Origin: Umbilicaria muhlenbergii
Lineage: Eukaryota; Ascomycota; Lecanoromycetes; Umbilicariales; Umbilicariaceae
Direction of reading: 5' to 3'
Length of the DNA stretch: 64,000 nucleotides
Assembly (NCBI GenBank): GCA_000611775.1
Contig: KK106983.1
Location: 3,375,072-3,439,071 of the forward strand
A program made the translations under genes and the position numbers. Under the pieces are notes generated by a model that worked only from the letters and a program-made list of their open reading frames with translations, ran no database searches and was not told the DNA's origin. Positions 55,540 to 64,000 of this stretch are shown here, piece after piece. Numbering within the stretch: position 1 is the stretch's first letter; each line of letters opens with the position of its first letter.

Positions 55540-57231
55540 TCATTTCATAACCCCCGATTTGTCCATATCGTAAGGTCCCGCCAGAATTCCCAGCCAATTC
55601 GACCAGCGCAGCCACGTGTTATACCGCGCAATGCACCGCCCATTAACAATGACATGCCCCATCAGCTCCACAACGAGGCCATCAATACTCAAAATCTGGT
55701 CAATATACTCGGCCGCGGACGCCCTGCTTTTGACTACCCGGTGTAAAACCGGCTTCGTCTTCATCATCTCTGAGGCTATCCACAGAGTCACCACTCGTCC
55801 AAAGACGCCAGCGCCGAGGATGAGGCAGAGGACGGTTAATGCAACGGATATTGTAATCATCTGCGCGGACGCGAACATGGCGGTGCCGGCTGCGTAAACG
55901 CCGACGCTGATTGCTTTGGAGACGACACGGAGGACGGCATGGGAACCGGAAACGCCTTCGAGAGAGACGATAACGTAGAATGGGACCCGTGAGGAGGACC
56001 AGGGCTCTGTTTTGTCTCTGACGACCTGGCCTTTGCAGTTGATACCTGCTTGGAGAGCGTCTAAAATTTCCGTTGAGCGGGATGAGACGGTTCTTTCCAT
56101 GAAAGGCTTGTATTCGTTTTCTTGCACCGTCATATTATTTGTCATGGTATCTCCGGAAGTTGAACTTGCGCCGGTGTTGGGGACGACTGAAACGTGTCCA
56201 GGTGACATCTTGCCCAGGGGAGCGTCCTCGCTGATCCGAACCCTAGGCGCCCGAGAGACGCGCAGAGTCCATTGACGAGTGAAGGGAACACTGGCGAAGT
56301 TTTCAAGGAGTGATGACGCTGCAACCATGGCATACCAGAAGAACATCCAACCCCACGCCTGTGAAGACCATCAACATCATCTCGCAGGAAGGAGTCATCT
56401 TATGCAGGCAGCAGGGTTTCCTACCTTGCACCACCATACTAAGATCGAGCCGGACTGAGTGAACCAACATGCACCAAGCAAGATTCCAAGCCACAGTATC
56501 TGTATAATGATACCATACCAGACTCGTACATACTTTGTGCCGCCCTTGATGTCTCGTGATCTAGCAGCGACCTTGGCAGCAAATGCCTGTGCACCTGACA
56601 GTGCCGGGCGAACATCCTCTGTCTCATCTGCTTCCGGTTCCTCATTGCTTGTTGCAATCATACCTCCATATGAGAAAGCAGAAGTGTTCAATTCATAGTC
56701 GTTAGCTTCCGTGGGAACGATGTTTCCTCCCAAGGAGAGGAGCATGGATAAAACCCCAGCAAGCGGCATTAGTTTGTAGACTATCCACAATTCCTTCGTA
56801 GGGGTACCTATGAGTGCTCCAGCAGTAGGGAGGAGAGTGAGAGCTCCAGTGGAACCGCTTATCTCGGCACTAGCTAGGGGCTCAACGACTGATAATGCGA
56901 GACTCAGATTCGCAAGACATTGTTCCCGGTCGGCCCCGTTGCGTATGTTGTCTGCTGTTTGGCTCCATTTACGCCAGGAGAACAGGTTGACCAAGTAATC
57001 GACATCTATTATTATTGGGTCAGTAGAGTTCGGGGGACTTTACGCTGCAGCTGGCAAGGCTGAGACCTTGGGAATTAGTACTAAGAACCATAATGAAGAC
57101 GAAGGAAAACGACGATAGATGATCTGTGTGCGGTGCAATGTATCAAGGGCTAAGTGATTGATAGCCGACGAAAGCAGAAAGCCTCCACGAGCATTTAGGG
57201 CTTTCTGACCGTACTGTCTCGCCATTTTCAT
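55540..57231 (-). CDS. Fungal multi-pass membrane protein, unknown function
   Basis: Not recognised. Exons: 55540-56358, 56425 to about 56997 and probably a 5' exon ending at 57231; the second intron (56359-56424) is clear, the first is uncertain because no donor gives an exact frame match. Membrane segments include KLMPLAGVLSMLLSLGG, GIIIQILWLGILLGACWF, WMFFWYAMVAASSLLENF and MITISVALTVLCLILGAGVF. A soluble Ser/Thr-rich loop precedes the last segments. The conserved-looking C-terminus has WLRWSNWLGILAGPYDMD. No motif suggests a substrate. Confidence 0.55.
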
Positions 57232-58440
57232 TCAGTATGTCGATTAAGCCAAGCTCGATCGACTAGTCCGTTGCTTTTAGAGATGACTAGGTAGATTTAT
57301 TTGTTCAAAAGAGTGTGAGTGATATGGTTGAAAGTTACACTGCAATGTGAACTGTCTCTTCAGCTCTGGCGTGCAGCATAAAACACAGGGTGTGATCGTT
57401 GAGGAAGACCGAGAGCTTTCGGCGGCTCGCAGTACTAAAATAGAAATCAAGGCTTCTGTGTAACACAACAGAATCACGACCATGGCTGGAAATCGAAATA
57501 GTCATCGGTGGCCCGTAAAATCTGCTGAAACCGAAATCGCCTGCATTAGCTACTCATATTCATGTCGATCGCATGATAGAAAGCTTCAAAAGAGGGCAGA
57601 AGAATGCCGGGCTGCTACACTAGTGAATGCATGCACAATATAAAACACTTCTCCCGTCTCACGACAGCCTTGTCTGAAGTTTGGAAGTTGAAGCGATGCA
57701 AAAACAAAGATGAAGCAAGAAACATGGACTGAATTGTTTCATCAAGAGCTGTACCGCATCGTAGGCTTATCCTGCTTCCTTTGTTACAAAGTAGACGTGA
57801 CCTATTTGTCCATAGGATGCCAGCATTGATAACAGGGATTTTCTATTGAGAGGTGTGGTTACATGAAGCTTTTCTAGCTCACGGGTGCTAAATTGGCTCA
57901 GACTCCAGATCCTGGCGGCCCGCAGATGAGCACATCAGGATCACACGATCAGTCCCAGCGCTGCTGTGCCACGCACTAGAGCGGCACTACCTCCCTCCTC
58001 ATAGGTGAGGTAGCCCGTTTCTCAGCTCTTCTACCTTACCTTCTATCCACCTCTCCCCTATTGCACTCCAGAATGACCACGATCGAAACATCATCCGTTT
58101 GCCGCTTGCTGAGGGGTCAGGTCCCCCAGACCGTCTCGTGTGCTACCTTCCTCGAAGCAATGATCGCCCGTTTATGAGACTTGTTGAAGCAAGGCTAAGC
58201 ATGTGCCTTAAAAAAACAGAGCATTTTCCGGAACACACAAATTTGCCGCGCTCACACGGGTAAATATGTAAATGTTGTGTTTAGCTTTTCCTTCTACATG
58301 TTCACCTTCACCTAACGGTTCTCATGTGCGACTCCAACTCACCTGAACTGTAGCCCTGTGGTTTAATAGATTAGCTTCGACCACACATAACCTACTTCTT
58401 CAATTCGCAGCCTTTATACTGCCACTCAATTCTATTTGCT
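57232..58440. promoter_or_regulatory. Upstream region of the desaturase gene
   Basis: 1.2 kb between divergent genes. Holds a CTACCTTACC/AGGTGAGGTA cluster near 57996-58045 and pyrimidine-rich sequence before the start codon. No gene seen. Confidence 0.45.
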
Positions 58441-59820
58441 ATGGCGTCCGACGGACCAGTCAATTCCAGCGAAGCTCTAGTAGAGCCCTTCCATGGCAAG
58501 CTCGTGGACACCTATGGCAACGAATTCGGAATCCCAGACTACACAATCAAGCAAATCAGAAATGCTATACCGGCTCACTGCTTCGAGAGATCAGCTCTTC
58601 GCGGTCTTGCCTATGTCGCTAGAGATGTTTTCCTACTTGCGTTAACTTTTTACCTCTGGTACAGTTATGTTACGCCCAGCAACATCCACTCAACAGCTTT
58701 TCGCTTTGCCCTTTGGACAATCTATGGCTTTCTACAAGGCCTTTTTGGTACAGGTCTGTGGGTTATAGCTCACGAGTGTGGCCACCAGTCTTTTTCGACT
58801 TCAAAGATACTGAACGATACTACTGGTTGGGTAATACACTCGGCACTGTTCGTGCCTTATTTTTCCTGGAAAATCTCTCACGGCAAGCATCACAAGAGCA
58901 CAGGTCACATGGAACGGGACATGGTATTCGTGCCGAAAACGCGAGAGAACTACGCAAATCAGATCCGAAGGCATTTTAGTGAGCTATCAGAATTGACTGA
59001 AGAGGCCCCTTTGACGACTGCTCTGACACTCTTCGGCCGCCAACTCATTGGCTGGCCTTTGTATCTCCTGCAAAACAATACCGGACACAACAACCACGAA
59101 CGACAGAGTGAAGGCCGCGGTGTCGGAAAACACAACGGACCTGGCGGAGGCGTCAATCACTTCAGCCCTTCAAGTCCTCTCTTCGAAGCGAAGGACGCCA
59201 AATACATTGCTTTAAGTGACCTCGGTCTAGGCTTGATGGCGGTAATACTATATCAAATCGCGCAGGCTTTTGGGTGGGGAAATATACTTGTTTGGTATGG
59301 AGTTCCTTACCTGTGGGTCAATCACTGGCTAGGTATGTTACGGCATCATCTCTTGCGAGCGCAGGAATCACCGAACAAGAACCATAACTGACTTCTCGAC
59401 ACAGTTGCAATTACCTACCTACAGCACACAGACCCTTCACTTCCACACTATGGAGCTCAATCCTGGACATTTACTGCAGGAGCTGCAACAACCATTGATC
59501 GCGAATTCGGATTTATAGGACGTTCCCTGTTTCATGGCATAATTGAAACTCATGTTCTTCATCATTACGTCTCGGTCATTCCGTTCTACCACGCTGAGGA
59601 AGCCACGGAAGCTATCAAAGCAGTCATGGGTCGTCATTATCGGTCTGCTACTGAGGGTGGCCCTGCTGGGTTCTTGAAAAGTCTATGGACAAGCGCGAGA
59701 TGGTGTCAATGGGTTGAAGCAAGTCAGGGCGCTGAAGGTTTAGGGAAAGATATCTTGTTCTACAGAAACAGAAATGGGCTTGGAGTAAAATCATTGAAGA
59801 TTAAGCAGCAGGATAAATAA
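58441..59820 (+). CDS. FAD2: Delta-12 (omega-6) fatty acid desaturase
   Basis: Converts oleate to linoleate in the endoplasmic reticulum; di-iron membrane desaturase. Exons 58441-59332 and 59405-59820 (435 aa). Three His boxes: HECGHQ (about residues 111-116), HGKHH (147-151) and HVLHH (about 347-351). Membrane segments flank them (VFLLALTFYLWYSYV, FALWTIYGFLQGLFGTG, LGLGLMAVILYQIA). The start MASDGPVNSSEALVEPFHGKL precedes FGIPDYTIKQIRNAIPAHCF, the typical substrate-proximal N-terminus. An omega-3 desaturase is a close relative and cannot be fully excluded. The gene itself shows ordinary base composition though it abuts the AT-rich block. Confidence 0.92.
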
Positions 59821-61846
59821 TACTTCTGATTAGTACATCTTACTAGTATTTATTCCTGACTTATTGGCATATTCTCTGAAGTTATAATTAACTTAATGTA
59901 ACAAAAGGTGTTCCTGAAAGAGTAGAAGGCAATGTAGCACTGATGTCACATGCTCAGTAAACTTAAATGAATAATTATGTATTAAAACTGTTTAAGTGTA
60001 GTTTGCTACATGAGTTAAGTATGCTTATTACCTCAAATCATAGTCATACTTATATAGTAGAGCTCAGCTTTACTATTAGTAATAATTCTTAATATTTTTA
60101 TATATTTTCTTCTTTTATGAGGATCATAAAAATTATGAGAAATTCCTTAATTTTCAGCTTTAAGTTTAAATACTTTTAATATTAATTTCTTCTTAATACC
60201 TTTTAATGATTTATTTGTAATAGTTGAGCTTTATTATAACTTTATTACTCTTGAGTATATATTAAAACTAAAGCTGAAGTTCTGATTAAAAAGTTTAAAT
60301 TATATTATTAAAGTAAAAGAAATTAAATGATATGTGCAAGTTAAAACCTTTTATTATTTAAATAATTATTATAATTGTAATAATAAAAAAAATACACAGT
60401 TTATTATTATAAGTTAAAATATTTAATATTTATAATAAAATTAATTTTAACTTGTAATTTCTTTATTTATTTAATAAAGGTATAAACTTTCTGATAGATG
60501 ATTTCTTTAAAGGTAAATATAACATCTTTAATTTTATATAACTTCAAAGCATCTGAATAAAAAAAACTTAAGTTAAAAGTTTAAAAACTAATTGATATTA
60601 TCATATAAAGTGTTAAATTTAATAATTTTGCAGTTTTTAATGATCTCAGTGATTCTTGAAGATTCTCAGTAAAATAAAGCTTCATGTTAAATAAATTAAA
60701 CAAAACCTCAATTTATATCATAAAAAAAATGATTTTAAAGATAAAATTTTAATAAAAGTTTAATAATTTTAAGTTTTCAATATTGAGTTGTTTATGATAA
60801 TTAATCATATTTAAGTGATTTTGTATTTTTTTTAAAATTATATCTTTCTGCTTTTTTTCTTCTGTTTTAACTCTTGTTATTATAATTTAAATATATATAT
60901 TACTTTCTTATAAATAGTTTCTTGTTGTCATTGATAAAGAAGTTTTTCTTAATTTTATTATTAATATCTTTTTTTCTTTTTAGATAAGATTTTATTAATA
61001 AGCATCATCTTTGATCTTTTATTACCTCTGTAGTTCAAGGTTTAATTGATTAAATGAGAGTTTTAATTTATTAAAGTTGTCTTTTATGTTTTCTGAGAAA
61101 GGTTTAATTAATGAAGTATTTCAAGATATGATAATTTCTTTTTTATTTATTGTAAAGATTTTTAATACTTCTTCTAAAAATGCATCTTCAAGGCTAATTG
61201 TGAGCATTCAGTGTACAGAACTCATCAGGTGTCAGTTTAAAATAAAAAAGATTATATTTAACAACAGCATGATCTTATAAAGATAACTTTCATTAATGAA
61301 TCAACCTTGTGAAAGAGCTCAGTTAATAAACATCACTCTTAACACTTCATGAAAGTGATTAAAAAAGTTAACATTATTGATGACATCTTATGAAGATGTG
61401 ATTCAGTAATGAACATCTTGTAAAAGCAGTTTCATTGAGATGACTGCTTCATGAGATCTTCCTCAAGCAGATTAACTTTAAAAGAAATATATTATGAGGT
61501 TAAAATATATTTTATTTTCTTTTTTAATAATAATTCTCTACTTATTAGCAATATTATATTATTGTGAATCATTAATTATAAGCTTAAGTTATTATTGTCA
61601 CATAACTTCATAATTCCTTAATTAAGATATTACTTCACAGTAATACACTTACAGTTTTATTACTTCAATTCATTGTAAGAATGCTGTTCAGTAAGAATGA
61701 CTGAAAACTTACAAGCTTCTCAGTCAGCCTCTGTAATAATTTCATCAATCACTTCAGAAATCTTGCAAGTAATAATTCAAGATGATTTTATTATTCTTGA
61801 CTTTTAATCATGACACATCACTTGTACATTCTCTGAGGAGTTCATC

Positions 61847-62122
61847 ATGATGAATATCAGAATTCAACTTGTGAAGATTCAACTCATGAGTGAGAAGGAA
61901 TGTATTAAGCAGACTGAGCTTAAAACTCATGAACAGTTTACTTCAGATTCATCTTCAGCTCTGAAATGCACCTGTTATGAAAAACAAGTTAAAGATGAAG
62001 ACCTTTACTGTATGAAGGACTACTCTCATTTTCAGCAGTATGTACATCAAATTAAGCACCTTTCTGTGAAGCTTCACCTTGAAAAGTCAGATCATTATCT
62101 GAACTACAAAATCATAAAATGA
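61847..62122 (+). pseudogene. Open-frame relic in the AT-rich block
   Basis: A 91-codon frame with ordinary residue diversity (MMNIRIQLVKIQLMSEKECI...) upstream of the zinc-knuckle relic. It may be part of the same Gag-like protein; no motif identified. Confidence 0.3.
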
Positions 62123-62607
62123 TGAATTGCACATTATGAAGAAAAGAGCTTAAAAAATATCTGAAAAAGTCAAAAGAACTTTTTAAAGTCTCTTTTAAAA
62201 AATCATAATAATCAAGTGTATAATGCATGAATGAATTAAATAAATTGTCACAAGTTAAGCAGTGAATCTGATGATGAGTATCTTTGCAGGTCAGATGAAC
62301 TTCTGATTTAAAAAAAAATGAAGTGAAGGATTATTATTAAATTTAATTAATGATCTTCTTCAAGGACCTGAATCATGTTATGAAGTAAAAAATTCATGAA
62401 CATCCTGTGTTTTTAAACTCTCATGAAGATTTGATTACACTCATGAAGAAACTTCATCTCAGCATCAAGACTGAAACTCACTCATGAGTAATAACTGTGA
62501 ATAATAACTTCAGCATGAGCACCTCTGTAAACTTCATGAAGTGAAAGAATTACAAATTTATAATATTCATCATCACTACATTGCATGATCTGAAATCTTC
62601 ATGAGGA

Positions 62608-62820
62608 GTGTTCTTTAATGAAGACTGCAACTACTGTGATAAGCACAGACATAAGAAATTGAACTGTTTTAAGAAGAAGTTAAACAACTCTGTGAGCAGA
62701 ACTCTGTCAATCAGTTCAGTTAACAACAGTAATCATGTCACAGCAGCTTCTGAGATTATCATGAAGATCATCATGAAGTCAAGATCAAAAAAGAGTGCAT
62801 TATTTAAAATGAAGACATGA
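62608..62820 (+). pseudogene. Gag-like relic with CCHC zinc knuckle
   Basis: The 70-codon frame contains CNYCDKHRHKKLNC, which fits C-x2-C-x4-H-x4-C, the retroviral-type zinc knuckle of LTR-retrotransposon Gag proteins (Ty1/copia style), followed by a basic stretch. Surrounding frames are broken by many stops. Confidence 0.5.
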
Positions 62821-63535
62821 TTATGACTTGCAGTACATCTTGCAGAAAGATCACTTTTAACTGTTTTTAACAATGTTAATGACCTCAATCTCCTTTGCAA
62901 GAATATTGCAGAGGGTTTATCTTCAGTTTTTAAGATGTTATTGCTTCATCATGTTGAAGGAGATACCTTGCAGACTTATTCTATTTATCATGAAGTAGTA
63001 GAGGTTCAGGACTCTTTTGAAGTTTAAAAATAAACTCATAAACCTTTTACCTCTGCTTGTCAGAGCCACCATATATAGTAGTACAATAATATGACAGTAC
63101 AACAGTATGATAGTACATCATTATAACTTATTTATATGATGACTCAGTGATTAGCACCTTGACATCAAGTGAAAACTCTTCACAAGGAGGTTTAAAAACC
63201 TGCTTTCTTAATGATCAGTTTTGTCACTTAATAGAAGATGTATAATCATTATTACATTAATCTCATCATGATTATACTGCCTATGACACCTCAATCAACA
63301 TTTATATGATGACTGTCATAAATCAACTTTTTACATACTGATCACTCAGTACTTTCAGGTGAATGATCATGTCAAAAGCAAAATAAGATGTGATGACATC
63401 AACACTTCAATCTCATCAGGTCAGTGAAACAGTTAATTAAGTTAAATCAAGACCTTCCTTTAACAGGTTTATATTATCAGTCATTAATACTTTTATCTAC
63501 AATAATGATGAACATGTTGATCAAGGTGACTACGC

Positions 63536-63685
63536 TGCACCATGGGTTGAGTTTTACCCAGTGGGTTTGGGTTTGAGTTGGGTTTGGGTTGGGTTTTGAG
63601 GTGGGTTATACGTGTCAAAACCCAACCCAGAAAAAACCCAACCCATTCAACTCAAACCCAGAAAATTCTGGGTTAACCCAGTACA
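63536..63685. repeat. Inverted TGGGTT / AACCCA array
   Basis: Left arm (63543-63608) is built of TGGGTTT and TGAGTTGGGTT words; right arm (63617-63681) is the imperfect reverse complement (AACCCAACCCA, ACTCAAACCCA). Together they could fold into a hairpin of about 60-bp arms with a short loop. Such subterminal arrays occur at the ends of hAT-type DNA transposons, but the assignment is a guess. Confidence 0.55.
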
Positions 63686-63734
63686 TACAAATAGTTATGG
63701 TAGTCTTTATGGTAGTCAAGAAAGTCAGTTCAAA

Positions 63735-64000
63735 AGGCGCCTTCTTAAGTCATTTTCAAGGCCATTTTTTGAGGCCGTCGTCGAAGCCATTTTGAAAGCN
63801 NNNNNNNNNNNTTTTTCGAGGCCGTTTTGGAAGCCGTTTTGAAAGCCGTTGTTCGAGGCCGTTTTCCAAGGCCGTTTTGGAAGCCGTTTTTCAAGGCCGT
63901 CGTCGAAGCCGTTTTGGAAGCTGTTTTGAAAGCCGTTGTTCGAGGCCGTCATCAAAGCCGTTGTTCGAGGCCGTCATCGAAGCCGTTTTGGAAGCCGTTT
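63735..64000 (+). repeat. 12-bp satellite (GAAGCCGTTTTG type), continues past the edge
   Basis: Tandem 12-bp units alternating GAAGCCGTTTTG, GAGGCCGTCGTC and AAGGCCGTTTT variants, about twenty copies, reaching the window end. The 12-N gap at 63800-63811 equals one unit. CpG is abundant here, unlike the neighbouring block. Open frames through it are a product of the 12-bp period. Confidence 0.85.
63800..63811. other. Small assembly gap (12 N)
   Basis: Twelve N residues inside the 12-bp satellite. Confidence 0.99.

Larger units (their letters stand above)
59821..63531. mobile_element. AT-rich, CpG-free transposon graveyard
   Basis: Base composition drops abruptly after the desaturase stop. 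On reading I find no CpG between about 59731 and 63531. The left part (to about 61270) is dominated by TTAA/TAAT words; the right part keeps many CATGA/TCATG words, i.e. CpA and TpG. No intact gene. A CCHC zinc knuckle in 62608-62820 suggests a retrotransposon Gag. This fits repeat-directed C-to-T mutation of an inserted element. Confidence 0.75.

Noticed and set aside
54126-59820. Secondary-metabolite cluster from the dehydrogenase, membrane protein and desaturase
   Set aside because: The dehydrogenase is broken, the desaturase is a primary-metabolism enzyme, and no core synthase is present.
63540-63610. TGGGTT array as a telomere
   Set aside because: The unit is irregular, inverted within 150 bp and not TTAGGG; sequence continues beyond it.
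63735-64000. 12-bp repeats as a CRISPR array or as a coding repeat protein
   Set aside because: No spacers of unique sequence, eukaryotic context, and every frame is open because of the 12-bp period.

Overview
The window is nuclear DNA of a filamentous ascomycete (Pezizomycotina). The genes carry many short introns (about 47-75 nt, GT-AG, often with a CTRAC branch site). The proteins are typical of that group: a CFEM surface protein, a DUF7918 protein, a fungal C2H2 regulator and a Cut8/STS1 homologue. Class cannot be settled by reading; Dothideomycetes or Lecanoromycetes would both fit. Two assembly gaps are present (33586-34348 and 63800-63811).

Layout. 1-3136: a left-truncated unknown gene (minus), then an acyl-CoA thioesterase (plus). 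3223-5820: argininosuccinate lyase (minus), divergent from VFA1 (plus). 7288-8667: YVH1 phosphatase. 8668-11867: long gene-free stretch upstream of a C2H2 transcription factor (11868-14519). 15810-28215: dense housekeeping block with NDC1, PEP12, cytochrome c heme lyase, mevalonate diphosphate decarboxylase, ELP1, COX8 and ILV6. 28519-33168: a TAG1/YLR173W-like membrane protein divergent from mitochondrial ornithine carbamoyltransferase. 33380-34575: gene interrupted by the gap. 34945-39893: DUF7918 protein, STS1 and a tandem-CFEM GPI-type protein. 40440-48190: MTR4 divergent from a KH RNA-binding protein, then a short RecQ helicase. 49096-53770: C2H2 protein with a 20-residue repeat, a PPR protein, and mitoribosomal mS23. 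54126-55099: decayed short-chain dehydrogenase. 55540-59820: unknown membrane protein and a delta-12 fatty acid desaturase. 59821-64000: AT-rich transposon graveyard, then an inverted TGGGTT array and a 12-bp satellite.

How genes relate. Many pairs are divergent over 200-430 bp and may share promoters: ARG4/VFA1, NDC1/PEP12, heme lyase/MVD1, COX8/ILV6, TAG1-like/OTC, MTR4/KH protein and PPR/mS23. Two arginine-pathway genes lie 27 kb apart but are not clustered. There is no biosynthetic gene cluster, CRISPR array or prophage. The most unusual signal is the right end: about 3.8 kb in which I find no CpG at all while CpA and TpG persist, unlike classical RIP. The nearby dehydrogenase relic instead carries two TGG-to-TAG stops that fit CpA-type RIP. 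Splicing details worth checking are a probable GC-AG intron in VFA1, a 22-nt microexon in the KH gene, and an intron that splits the YVH1 catalytic cysteine codon. Exon boundaries were worked out by hand from frame and family consensus; no alignment was run.
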